Notes: a model not told the origin generated them from the sequence alone. 28,208 nucleotides of DNA from CAYUMU01 sp964445985 (GCA_964445985.1 CAYUMU010000089.1:1-28208); one strand, 5' to 3'. Counted from the first letter of the stretch, positions 7,457-15,483 are shown. Made by a program: numbers and translations.

Positions 7457-7497
7457 GGGGGAGGGATTGGGGGCTGATGGCTAGGGGCTGGTAGTTG
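7449..7497 (+). repeat. G-rich spacer repeat, G-quadruplex-prone
   Basis: G runs at 7449-7452, 7456-7461, 7463-7465, 7469-7473 and 7484-7487 meet the usual quadruplex pattern with loops mostly of 1-3 bases. The segment starts inside the stop region of the Rdx gene and ends with GGGGCTGGTAGTTG, identical to 12106-12119. Confidence 0.55.
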
Positions 7498-7866
7498 CTT
7501 CACTTCTCGCACTGGCATCAGGCCCCTTGAAAGCGGCCCTATTGTGTCGGACTTTTCGGGCGCTCAACGGGCGTTTTCAGAACCCTTGGCTGCCCTCCCG
7601 CGGTCAACAGTTGCTCGCTGGCAACAGCTTGGATAACCAGGGCAGACTTTGACGGCAGTGACAGCATTTATAGTCATGAAAACAATGGCGGCATGCTAGA
7701 GAACCCGATGGCGGCTCGTTACGATGGGGGAAGGTGCACCGCGAGGGCGCACCTTGACTGTTAGGCGACCCATTCCGTCTTGGGCAGGAAACCTAGCTTC
7801 CTTGTTAGCGATCCCATCTCGAAGGCATTTTTGAATTTTGCCCGCTCTTCCGTGGAGAATGTTCGA
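7457..7866. other. 410-bp spacer without a gene
   Basis: No frame here looks coding. It holds the G-rich repeat, a hairpin at 7731-7755 and the leader of the secreted protein at 7867. An in-frame TTG at 7780 would extend that protein by 29 residues ahead of its signal peptide and is rejected. Confidence 0.6.
7731..7755. repeat. Hairpin sharing a 14-mer with a distant spacer
   Basis: AAGGTGCACC pairs with GGCGCACCTT around the loop GCGAG, with one mismatch. The 14-mer CGCGAGGGCGCACC (7740-7753) recurs in inverse orientation at 17624-17637. No T-tract follows, so this is not a clear terminator. Confidence 0.4.
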
Positions 7867-8511
7867 ATGATTAAGCATGTCACCCCTTGGGCCGCATCGT
7901 GCGTGTGGCTGTTCGCTTCCGCTCTGTTCGCCCAAACCACCTCCGGCGTCGATGGCCCCAACATTGCTGGTGGTCCGCCCAATCCGGGCGACCGCTCGGC
8001 CCTGACCAACAGTGAAACTTCCCAAGAGATCAAAGACCTGCACGCCCGCATTGCCGAACTCGAGCGGATGGTGAAGAACGCCGCCACGCCCATGCCCTCC
8101 CCCGATCCCGGCCAGGCAGAAGAAGTTCGCGAACTGGCCGCCCGCGTTCGCATGCTGGAGCAAAGCATCAGCTCGCTCAACAGCTCGGTCAACACCCTGA
8201 TGGGCACGGTCGGCGAACGCTCGGCTTTCAACGGCCAGCTCCCCATCCTCAGCAAGATGCGAACCGATGCCAACTTCCGCGACGAAATGAAGAACGTCAT
8301 CCAAGGCAAGTTGATCTTCAATAACCTCACCGGAACCACGCAGCCCGTGCTCATCAACGGCAACCGCTGGCGCGTGCCGGCCGGACAAAGCCACCTGATG
8401 GTCCCCTTCGGCACCGTCTACGCCCAGCTTCCTTGGGAAGGCACCAAGCCCTGGAGCCAGTGGCGGTTTGTGGGCGACGAGCAGCAGCTCACCATCAACA
8501 TTGGCTTCTAA
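7867..8511 (+). CDS. Secreted coiled-coil protein of unknown function
   Basis: 214 aa from the ATG at 7867, which has a GGAG-type ribosome site about 8 nt upstream and opens with a signal peptide (residues 1-22, hydrophobic core WAASCVWLFASALFA, likely cleavage before QTT). A low-complexity Gly/Pro segment follows (about 27-45). Two helices with heptad spacing, about 52-72 (EIKDLHARIAELERMV) and 85-115 (EEVRELAARVRMLEQ), predict a coiled coil. The C-terminal 70 residues are globular and aromatic (INGNRWRVPAG, PWSQWRF). I recognise no family. It is probably exported to the periplasm and may oligomerise. It stands alone between a long spacer and an inverted repeat. Confidence 0.8.
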   Translation: MIKHVTPWAASCVWLFASALFAQTTSGVDGPNIAGGPPNPGDRSALTNSETSQEIKDLHARIAELERMVKNAATPMPSPDPGQAEEVRELAARVRMLEQSISSLNSSVNTLMGTVGERSAFNGQLPILSKMRTDANFRDEMKNVIQGKLIFNNLTGTTQPVLINGNRWRVPAGQSHLMVPFGTVYAQLPWEGTKPWSQWRFVGDEQQLTINIGF

Positions 8512-8576
8512 TCGCCCAGCGCCTCGTCATTCCTGCACCAGGGTAAACCCGGCAATCCGTCACCACCCGCGCTCCG

Positions 8577-8669
8577 TCGTCATTCCCGCGCAGAGCCTGC
8601 CCTCGTGAAGACGGGGGCGGGGATCCAGTTCGCGGGCATAATGGATCGTCCCCTCAGCGGGAATGACGA
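8577..8669. repeat. MITE/REP-like inverted repeat (CGTCATTCCCGC family)
   Basis: TCGTCATTCCCGC (8577-8589) and GCGGGAATGACGA (8657-8669) are perfect 13-bp inverted repeats flanking about 67 bp. The interior includes GCGGGGATCCAG and ATGGATC, partly complementary to each other. Similar GTCATTCCCGC...GCGGGAATGAC elements occur in many bacteria as non-coding palindromic repeats. A partial extra arm, CGTCATTCCTGC, lies at 8524-8535. It sits in the 274-bp gap between the secreted protein and the carboxylase gene. Confidence 0.7.
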
Positions 8670-8785
8670 ACTGGCTTTTGACGAACATATGGCCTGCCAT
8701 GCCCACGACAGCTAGCCACTTCAAGATCCATTGCCAGCCTTCTCCAGGGATTGCCTGAGAACTAGCAACATTCTTGAGCGTGGGC

Positions 8786-10471
8786 ATGCGCATGCCGGAT
8801 CGCTTCCTCGCCCATCAGCGCGGTCTTGCCAACAACCCAGAGTTCGTTACAACGACCTTCATGACATCCCTCTCCGTACTCTGGGCGCAAATTGCCGAAC
8901 AAGAAGCCAAGATTCGCCAGGGCGGCGGCGACAAGGCCATCGCGCGGCAACATGAAAAAGGCCGCCTCACCGCCCGCGAACGCATCGCCAAACTGCTCGA
9001 CGAAAGTTCCCCCTTCCAAGAGCTTGGCCTCTGGGCCGGCCACGGCATGTACGACGACTGGGGCGGCGCGCCCGCGGCCGGAGTGGTCATTGGCATGGGC
9101 AATGTGGCCGGCCGCCGGCACATGATCATCGCCAACGATGCCACGGTCAAAGCCGGAGCCTTCTTCCCCGCCACCGCCAAAAAAGTCCTCCGCGCCCAGC
9201 GCATCGCATTCCAAAACAGTCTACCGCTGATCTACCTCGTCGATTCGGCCGGCGTGTTTCTTCCCCTGCAAGAAGACGTCTTCCCCGACGAGGACGACTT
9301 TGGCCGCATCTTCCGCAACAACGCCGTGCTCTCGGCCGCCGGCATCGGGCAAATGGCCGCCATCATGGGCAATTGCGTCGCCGGGGGCGGTTACCTGCCC
9401 GTGCTGTGCGATAAAATCCTCATGACCGAAGGCTCTGGCCTGTACCTCGCCGGCCCCGCCCTGGTTCGCAGCGCCATCGGTCAGCAGGTCAGCAGCGAAG
9501 ACCTCGGCGGCGCCGCCATGCACGCGGCCATCAGCGGCACCATCGACCACCGCGACCCCACCGACGACGCCTGCCTGGCCCGCCTGCGGCGTCTCGCGGC
9601 GGCCGTTCGGCCCGACGACGCCCAGCCGGCCGCCCCCTTCAATCGCGGTGAGACCACAGCTCCCGCCAAAGACGTCGGCGAGCTCGACCGCCTGGTCTCG
9701 ACCGACGGCCGCGGCGCCTACGACGTGCGCCACGTGCTGCAATGCCTGGTCGATGCCAATAGCTGGGACGAGTACAAACCCGAATACGGCCAATCGCTGG
9801 TCTGCGGCCAGGCCCGGCTGGGTGGGTTCTCCATCGGCATCGTGGCCAACCAGCACATTCAGGTGAAGCCGGCCAGCGGCCCCATTCAATTCGGCGGCGT
9901 GATCTACGTGGATAGCGCCGACAAGGCAGCCCGCTTTGTCATGGCTTGCAACCAGGAATGGCTGCCAATCCTGTTTCTGCAAGACGTCAACGGCTTCATG
10001 GTCGGCCGCGACAGCGAGCAGGCAGGCATCATCAAAGCCGGCGCCAAGCTAGTCAACGCCATCAGCAATAGCCGCGTTCCCAAGCTCACCGTCACCACCG
10101 GCGGCTCGTTCGGGGCCGGCAACTACGCCCTCTGCGGCAAGGCGTTCGACCCCCGCTTCATCTTCGCCTGGCCCTCGGCGCGGTGCGCCGTGATGGGCGG
10201 CGCCCAGGCCACCAACACGCTGCTGGAAATCACCATCGCCAGCCTCAAGCGCACTGGCCAAACTCCCGAAGCCGGCGAGCTCGACGCCCTGCGCGAAAAG
10301 GTGCAGGGCGATTACGAACGCCAAATGGATGTGCGCTACGCCGCGGCCCGCGGCTGGGTCGATAAGATCATCGAGCCGGCCCAAACTCGCGAAGAGCTGA
10401 TCCTCGCCCTCGAAGTCGCCACCCGCCGCGCCAGCCAAGAACCCTTCCGCCTGGGCGTCTACCAGGTGTAG
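8786..10471 (+). CDS. Acyl-CoA carboxylase carboxyltransferase (beta) subunit
   Basis: 561 aa from the ATG at 8786. The start is uncertain: TTG 8774, ATG 8792 and ATG 8861 are alternatives, and I prefer an upstream one because residues before MTSLSVLWAQ still resemble the family N-terminus. The body is a biotin-dependent carboxyltransferase: QGGGDKAIARQHEKGRLTAR, then an acyl-CoA-binding half with DSAGVFLPLQEDVFPDEDDF, LAGPALVRSAIGQQVSSEDLGG, then a C-terminal half with FLQDVNGFMVGRDSEQAGII, TVTTGGSFGAGNYALCGKAF and AVMGGAQATNTL. It transfers CO2 from biotin to an acyl-CoA. The pattern is nearest to methylcrotonyl-CoA carboxylase beta subunits (leucine breakdown), but propionyl- or geranyl-CoA is possible. 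No biotin carboxylase/carrier gene lies in the window, so the partner is encoded elsewhere. Confidence 0.92.
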   Translation: MRMPDRFLAHQRGLANNPEFVTTTFMTSLSVLWAQIAEQEAKIRQGGGDKAIARQHEKGRLTARERIAKLLDESSPFQELGLWAGHGMYDDWGGAPAAGVVIGMGNVAGRRHMIIANDATVKAGAFFPATAKKVLRAQRIAFQNSLPLIYLVDSAGVFLPLQEDVFPDEDDFGRIFRNNAVLSAAGIGQMAAIMGNCVAGGGYLPVLCDKILMTEGSGLYLAGPALVRSAIGQQVSSEDLGGAAMHAAISGTIDHRDPTDDACLARLRRLAAAVRPDDAQPAAPFNRGETTAPAKDVGELDRLVSTDGRGAYDVRHVLQCLVDANSWDEYKPEYGQSLVCGQARLGGFSIGIVANQHIQVKPASGPIQFGGVIYVDSADKAARFVMACNQEWLPILFLQDVNGFMVGRDSEQAGIIKAGAKLVNAISNSRVPKLTVTTGGSFGAGNYALCGKAFDPRFIFAWPSARCAVMGGAQATNTLLEITIASLKRTGQTPEAGELDALREKVQGDYERQMDVRYAAARGWVDKIIEPAQTREELILALEVATRRASQEPFRLGVYQV

Positions 10472-10516
10472 ACAAAACGCTGGGTGCGATGCTTACGCCC
10501 CTGGGGACCTAGCAAC

Positions 10517-12094
10517 TCACCCCTGCGCCGTCCGCACCACGCGCCCCGGCAATCGCTCCCCCAATTCCTCCGTGGGCGCCGGCTGGCCGTCGCCCACAAT
10601 CGGCACGCCGCTCACGATCACGTGCCGCACGCCCACCGTCGGCTGATGCGGGTTCTCATAGGTGGCCCGATCGGCAATCGTCGCCGGATCGAACACCATC
10701 AAATCGGCCCAAGCACCCGCGCGCACCGCGCCCACCTCCGGCAAGCGGAACCGCTGGGCGGCAAAGCCCGAGGCCTTGTAAACCGCCTCTTCCAGCGAGA
10801 ACAGTTTCCAGTCGCGCACGGCCCGCCCCAGCCACCGGCCCACCGAACCGTACATGCGGGGGTGAACCGCGCCGTCGGGGAAGTAGATGCCGTCGGTGCC
10901 GAGCATGCACAGGTCGTGCTGGAGCATGGGCTGGACCAACTGGTCCTCGCCCTCGTTGAACACGAGCAGCGCCGCCAGGCGTTCCTCAATCAGCAAATCG
11001 TAGAGAGCCTCTTCCGCCGGCCGGCCGACTTCGGCCACGTAATCGCTCAAAAACTTGCCCTGGTGATGGGCGTTTTCGCGGCTGGGGAGCCACGCCAGGT
11101 GGATATTGTCCAAGTTTAGCTTGTAGGCTTTTAAGCCTTCGGCAAACCGCCGCCGCGCCTCGGGCCGTTGCATCGCGGAGAGCACCGCCAGCGGCCCCTG
11201 GTTCCACACCTCATAAGGCAACAAGAAGTTGAGCATCGTCGAGCCCGGCTGATACGGGTAGACGTCGAACGAGAACGCCACTTCATGGCGGGCCACCGTG
11301 TCGATGTACTCCAGCACCTGCTCCACTTCGCGTTCCGACGACCCTTTGAGATGCGAGATATGCACGCCCACGCCGGCTCGCCGGCCAATCTCCACGGCTT
11401 CCTTCAGGGCCGGCAGCAAGCCGATCTTGTAGCGCACGTGGGTGACGTAGAGACCGTTAAACTCGGCCATCACGCTGCAAGCATCGACCAATTCGTCGGT
11501 ATCGGCGTAGCACTCGGCGATATAGTCCAGGCCCGTCGAAAGCCCCACGGCCCCCTCGGCCATGCCGCGGCGGATGCCTGCCCTGATCTCGCGGGCTTGA
11601 TAATCATCCACCTTGCCCGGCCCAAACCCGCGGGCCAAAGCCCGAAGGTTGGCATACGGCAAATGAGCCGCCACGTTCTGCACGTTCCGCCCGGCAATCT
11701 GCTCCAGGTATTCATCCACCGTGGCATAGGCCCCGCACTCATCCATTCGCAGGGCGTTGAGCGACCGCAGATAGAACAGCCACTCGCGAATATTCTCAGG
11801 GCTGGCCGGCGCGTACGAAATGCCATCGGCCATGATGATTTCGGTGGTGAACCCTTGCAGCGTTTTGGGCGTGAGGTGCGGCGTCTTGAGCAGCCAGCCA
11901 TCGGAATGGTTGTGAACATCGATCAGGCCCGGCGCCACGATCAGGCCAGCCACGTCGATCGTCCGCGCGGCCTCCGCCCCCGCTAGATTTCCCACCTGGG
12001 CAATCCGCCCCTGCCGCACAGCCACGTCGGCAACAAACCGCGCGGAACCGCTGCCATCGATCACGGTTCCGCCATGCAGGAGAAGATCGAACAA
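10517..12094 (-). CDS. N-acyl-D-amino-acid deacylase-like amidohydrolase
   Basis: 525 aa, the usual length for D-aminoacylases. An N-terminal beta-sandwich (LLLHGGTVIDGSGSARFVADVAV) leads to the metal motif PGLIDVHNHSD (H61, H63), then GLSTGLDYIAECYADTDEL, YVTHVRYK, GVHISHLKG, CMLGTDGIYFPDG and a closing AWADLMVFDPATI. His and Asp ligands in these motifs are kept. The segment normally reading VGNCG (Cys metal ligand of the Alcaligenes enzyme) reads IMADG here, so Cys is replaced, apparently by Asp. Such enzymes hydrolyse N-acyl-D-amino acids; some relatives are hydantoinase- or dipeptidase-like, so the substrate is open. No signal peptide, so cytoplasmic. It is convergent with the carboxylase gene 45 bp away. 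Confidence 0.88.
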   Translation of the reverse strand: MFDLLLHGGTVIDGSGSARFVADVAVRQGRIAQVGNLAGAEAARTIDVAGLIVAPGLIDVHNHSDGWLLKTPHLTPKTLQGFTTEIIMADGISYAPASPENIREWLFYLRSLNALRMDECGAYATVDEYLEQIAGRNVQNVAAHLPYANLRALARGFGPGKVDDYQAREIRAGIRRGMAEGAVGLSTGLDYIAECYADTDELVDACSVMAEFNGLYVTHVRYKIGLLPALKEAVEIGRRAGVGVHISHLKGSSEREVEQVLEYIDTVARHEVAFSFDVYPYQPGSTMLNFLLPYEVWNQGPLAVLSAMQRPEARRRFAEGLKAYKLNLDNIHLAWLPSRENAHHQGKFLSDYVAEVGRPAEEALYDLLIEERLAALLVFNEGEDQLVQPMLQHDLCMLGTDGIYFPDGAVHPRMYGSVGRWLGRAVRDWKLFSLEEAVYKASGFAAQRFRLPEVGAVRAGAWADLMVFDPATIADRATYENPHQPTVGVRHVIVSGVPIVGDGQPAPTEELGERLPGRVVRTAQG

Positions 12095-12105
12095 TGGAGG
12101 GCCTG

Positions 12106-12143
12106 GGGGCTGGTAGTTGGGGGATGGGGGCTAGGGGATGGGG
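12106..12143 (+). repeat. G-rich spacer repeat with strong G-quadruplex pattern
   Basis: The 14-mer GGGGCTGGTAGTTG (12106-12119) is identical to 7484-7497. Four runs of 4-5 Gs follow at 12119-12123, 12126-12130, 12134-12137 and 12140-12143, separated by only 2, 3 and 2 bases. This is an unusually good four-tetrad quadruplex pattern. It begins 12 bp upstream of the amidohydrolase start codon, on the non-template side of the divergent LRR operon. Confidence 0.65.
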
Positions 12144-12264
12144 ACTGGTGGCTGGAGGGAATGGGCGCCAATGCGGGTGCTGTTGTTGATGTAACTGGTT
12201 CGGCGAGGCTTCGCAAGTGGCAGCCCTTCCGTTCGCGCTATCGCGCCGATGTCGCCGCGCGAGT

Positions 12265-12295
12265 TTGCGCCATTGCCCGCCGCAGGGGTTAGAAT
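12265..12295 (+). promoter_or_regulatory. Possible promoter of the LRR operon
   Basis: TAGAAT (12290-12295) in the context GGTTAGAATGG resembles a -10 element; TTGCGC (12265-12270) is a weak -35 with a long 19-bp spacing. A start near 12302 would give a leader of about 42 nt before the ATG at 12344. Confidence 0.3.
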
Positions 12296-12343
12296 GGATT
12301 CAGCTTTGTTGCCACTTCTTCTGCCTGCCTGCGTTTGGTTCCC

Positions 12344-13414
12344 ATGAACGACAGCGCCCATCCCACACCAGCAACCGCCCAGCCTGCGGCTGTCTCGCCG
12401 ACCGCACGGCGTCGCCGCTTCGGTCACCCTTCCACCTGGTTGATCGTGTACTTGGCGCTCGTCGTGCTGTTGCTGGCCAACTTGCCGGGTGAGTTCGATC
12501 ATTACTCCTCCAGAAAACCGTGGGAAGTCGGCATCCGGCATGGCTGGCCCTGGACTTACCTGGATCGCAACGTAGCGTCCATCCGTCAGACCGAATCCGG
12601 CCTGCAATGGCAGACGAGCCCTTTCCTGCTGTGGCGGCTCGGCGACGGCTCCAAAGCCTTTCATCTCGCCGCCGCACTGGGCAACATCGCCGTCGGTGTA
12701 CTGATTCTGATCGCGGTGGGCAAGCTGGCCCAGTGGCGACGCCGCCGTCGCCATCGAGTTTACCAGGTGACCCTGTTCGAATGGCTCTTCGCCGTGCTGC
12801 TGCTGGCCGCTGGCAGCGCCACTTGGGCATGGCTACTAAACGAAACGGATCGCCAGGCCGCTGCCATGTCGGCAATTCTAGGCCACTTTCAGTGGTACGC
12901 CGAGTGGGAATCTCCCTGGCCCGACTGGTGGTCGAGCGGCGAACCCGCATCAGGAAACCCCCGCCCAGGGCACATTGTGGCGATTGGTCGAATTTCGCAA
13001 ATCGTTAACTGGATCCCCTTAGGCGATGCCACCCTCATCCTCGAGTCTCTGCAACAGTTCCCGCAGGTCCGCATGCTCAGACTCGGCGGTACCGAAATTC
13101 AAGATCTGAATGCCCTGGAAAACCTGTCATCGTGTTCCCAATTGCAAGTGCTCGAATTGGGCAATTCCGGCCTCAACGATTCCGCCCTCGAACCAATCGC
13201 CCGCGTTTCCACGCTGGTCGATCTCGATATCAGCGATAATGACTTCACCGACGCAGGCTTAAAAACACTCTACGCCCTCAAGCATCTCAAGCACCTTAAC
13301 TTGATGGGCAACGACCTTTCGGTCGAAGCGATGAAAGCCCTGCGGCAAGCGCTGCCCGGCTTGGAGATTACCCATGAACGTATGCCTCCGCTGAAGAAAA
13401 GTGGGCAGAATTAG
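12344..13414 (+). CDS. Three-span membrane protein with C-terminal leucine-rich repeats, paralog 1
   Basis: 356 aa from the ATG at 12344 (a TTG three codons earlier is less likely). Order: a Pro/Ala-rich N-terminus with RRRRFGHPSTW, TM1 about 33-48 (VYLALVVLLLANLPG), HGWPWTYLDRN, TM2 about 105-128, a basic cluster WRRRRRHR, TM3 about 140-160 (LFAVLLLAAGSATWAWLL), NETDRQAAAMSA, and PDWWSS. The last third is leucine-rich repeat: LQVLELGNSGLNDSALEPI, STLVDLDISDNDFTDAGLK, LKHLNLMGNDLSVEAMKAL. LRR regions of this RI-like kind usually bind proteins. I do not recognise the whole architecture and cannot name a function. The next paralog starts 2 bp after the stop. Confidence 0.82.
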   Translation: MNDSAHPTPATAQPAAVSPTARRRRFGHPSTWLIVYLALVVLLLANLPGEFDHYSSRKPWEVGIRHGWPWTYLDRNVASIRQTESGLQWQTSPFLLWRLGDGSKAFHLAAALGNIAVGVLILIAVGKLAQWRRRRRHRVYQVTLFEWLFAVLLLAAGSATWAWLLNETDRQAAAMSAILGHFQWYAEWESPWPDWWSSGEPASGNPRPGHIVAIGRISQIVNWIPLGDATLILESLQQFPQVRMLRLGGTEIQDLNALENLSSCSQLQVLELGNSGLNDSALEPIARVSTLVDLDISDNDFTDAGLKTLYALKHLKHLNLMGNDLSVEAMKALRQALPGLEITHERMPPLKKSGQN

Positions 13415-13416
13415 CC

Positions 13417-14415
13417 ATGAGCGACAACACTTCATCCAAGCCAACGGCAACCCAAGCTGGCCAGCCCCGTCGCCGATTCGTTCATCGCTCCACTTGGACC
13501 ATTATCACTTTGGCGCTAATCGCGCTGCTCTTGGCCAATCTGCCCGGTTCGTACGAAAGCGGCTATGCAAGTATTTGGCCCACCGAAATTCACCATGGCT
13601 GGCCCTGGATATATCTGGAGCGAGACGGAAGTTTTCCACTGGATGATGACTTCCATGCCCCATTGTGGCAACTCAACGACCCCAAATCGTTCGACGCTCT
13701 CGCGGCACTTGGCAACTTCACCGTCGGCTTGGGCATGTTGCTCACCGTTGGCATCCTTGCCGAGTGGCGTCGTCGTCGCCGCGATCATTTCTGGCAAATC
13801 ACCCTCGCCGAAACCCTCTTTGCCGTGGTGCTAGTGTGCGGGGGCAGCGCCGTCTGGGGATGGCAACTGAAGGAAACCAATCGTCAGGCGGCCGCGATCA
13901 TGAAGCTTTCCGTGGATGGGGTTCGTCTGACGGTGGTATTGTGGGAGTCGCGCTTGCCCGATTGGTGGACGGGTGATTGGGCCACCGAACAACAACCGTG
14001 GTTGGGACACATTGTGGCGATCCACCATATTCCCCTGCCCTACCCAGAAACTTCGGTTAAACCCGATCGCGTGCTGCAATCGATTGACCAATTTCCTGCT
14101 CTTCGTGAGTTGCTGGTGAGTGGCGGCGCCATCGAAGATTTCGCGTCGTTGCAACAACTTCAACTTTGCTCCAACCTGCAACGGCTCGACCTCTCCGAAA
14201 CCGGCCTCAACGACGCCGCCCTCGACCCCATCGCCCGCGTCTCCACGCTGGTCGATCTCGATCTCAGCCACAACAGTTTCTCCGACGACGGCCTGAAAAA
14301 GCTTCAAGCCTTAAGGTATCTCAAGTACCTTAACCTGACCAATACCGGCGCCTCGGACGAAGCCGTGGAGGCGTTGCAACAGGCGCTGCCGCAGTTGGAA
14401 ATAACCGACGACTGA
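13417..14415 (+). CDS. Three-span membrane LRR protein, paralog 2
   Basis: 332 aa. It starts 2 bp after paralog 1 and repeats its whole plan: RRRFVHRSTW, TM1 (LALIALLLANLPGSY), HHGWPWIYLERD, TM2 (NFTVGLGMLLTVGILAEW), RRRRRDHFWQITLAETLFAVVLV with TM3, WGWQLKETNRQAAAIM, PDWWTGDW, then LRRs (NLQRLDLSETGLNDAALDPI, STLVDLDLSHNSFSDDGLKK, LKYLNLTNTGASDEAVEAL). The close match of all blocks to its neighbours, including non-repeat ones, points to tandem duplication rather than shared LRR content alone. The central stretch between DWW and the first LRR differs most between copies. It is probably translated with paralog 1. Confidence 0.82.
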   Translation: MSDNTSSKPTATQAGQPRRRFVHRSTWTIITLALIALLLANLPGSYESGYASIWPTEIHHGWPWIYLERDGSFPLDDDFHAPLWQLNDPKSFDALAALGNFTVGLGMLLTVGILAEWRRRRRDHFWQITLAETLFAVVLVCGGSAVWGWQLKETNRQAAAIMKLSVDGVRLTVVLWESRLPDWWTGDWATEQQPWLGHIVAIHHIPLPYPETSVKPDRVLQSIDQFPALRELLVSGGAIEDFASLQQLQLCSNLQRLDLSETGLNDAALDPIARVSTLVDLDLSHNSFSDDGLKKLQALRYLKYLNLTNTGASDEAVEALQQALPQLEITDD

Positions 14416-14451
14416 CACATTCGCGCTCGTCTCCCATCAAGTCTGCCAGCC

Positions 14452-15456
14452 ATGAGCGATCCTTCCATTTCCGAACCTGAAGCGACCACGGCGAGCAAGC
14501 CGCGACCGCCGCGATTCGGCCACCGCTCCACCTGGGTGATGGTGCTGATCGTGTTTTTGGTATTGCTGTTTGCCAACATACCGGGCTCGTATAGTCATAG
14601 TTCTTATTGGCCACCCTCAGAAATCAATCATGGTTGGCCATGGGTTTACCTTGAGCGCATGATCGTACTTCTTCCCGGCTGTTCCGAAAGCTTATGGCAA
14701 ATCGGGGATGAGCCGACCATCTTTCACGCCTCAGGCGCTTTCGGCAATATTATTGTAGGCCTGACGATCATGCTAGGCGTGGGCGTCGTGACGGAGTGGC
14801 GCCGTCGCCGCCGCAACCGTTTTTGGCAGGTTACCCTGAGCGAATGCCTGTTCGCGGTACTGCTGCTAGCTGCCTGCAGCGCCGCTTGGGGATGGCTGCT
14901 CAAAGAATCCCACCGTCAGGCCGCAGCCATCGCTGCTTTAAAAAATGATGTGAGCGTTAGCGCTCAGTGGGAATTCTCCATGCCCGATTGGTGGACCGAT
15001 TTGGTCGTTGAAGACCCGCGGTCTTGGCCGCGGCATGTGGTTGAGATTAGTCTCTCCAATGGGTATCGTTATCCCCCGCCTTCGATAGATTCGTTATTGA
15101 AATGCCTCCACCAATTCCCGCGACTCCGCACCCTTTACCTTGGCAATGCAACTGTTGACGATCCTCGCACCTGGGAGCGTCTTCAAGATTGTTCCGGCTT
15201 GCAGTCACTTCACCTTTGGATGGCAGACCTTACCGACGCGGCCCTCGATCCCATTTCTCGCATTTCCACCCTCGTCGATCTCAACATCAGGAACATCAGC
15301 AACAACAACTTCACCGACGAGGGTGTGAAAAAGCTTCAATCGCTAAAGCATCTCAAGTGCCTTAACCTGAACAACACGGGGGCCTCCGACGAAGCGATAG
15401 ATGCCCTGCGGCAGGCTTTGCCCGAGTTAACCATCAACGTCAACTATTCCTATTGA
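14452..15456 (+). CDS. Three-span membrane LRR protein, paralog 3
   Basis: 334 aa, starting 36 bp after paralog 2 with the same blocks: PRFGHRSTW, TM1 (VMVLIVFLVLLFANIPGSY), NHGWPWVYLERM, TM2 (FGNIIVGLTIMLGVGVV), WRRRRRNRFWQVTLSECLFA with TM3, WGWLLKESHRQAAAIA, PDWWTDL, then LRRs. One LRR carries a short insertion (LNIRNISNNNFTDEG against LDLSHNSFSDDG in paralog 2), which breaks the regular repeat length. GC is slightly lower in places than in the other two copies. The family is unknown to me. If the three proteins form a hetero-oligomer, the divergent central stretches would be the natural place for specificity, but that is inference. Confidence 0.82.
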   Translation: MSDPSISEPEATTASKPRPPRFGHRSTWVMVLIVFLVLLFANIPGSYSHSSYWPPSEINHGWPWVYLERMIVLLPGCSESLWQIGDEPTIFHASGAFGNIIVGLTIMLGVGVVTEWRRRRRNRFWQVTLSECLFAVLLLAACSAAWGWLLKESHRQAAAIAALKNDVSVSAQWEFSMPDWWTDLVVEDPRSWPRHVVEISLSNGYRYPPPSIDSLLKCLHQFPRLRTLYLGNATVDDPRTWERLQDCSGLQSLHLWMADLTDAALDPISRISTLVDLNIRNISNNNFTDEGVKKLQSLKHLKCLNLNNTGASDEAIDALRQALPELTINVNYSY

Positions 15457-15483
15457 CATGCTTCTGCCCAAGGCGATCGGGCC

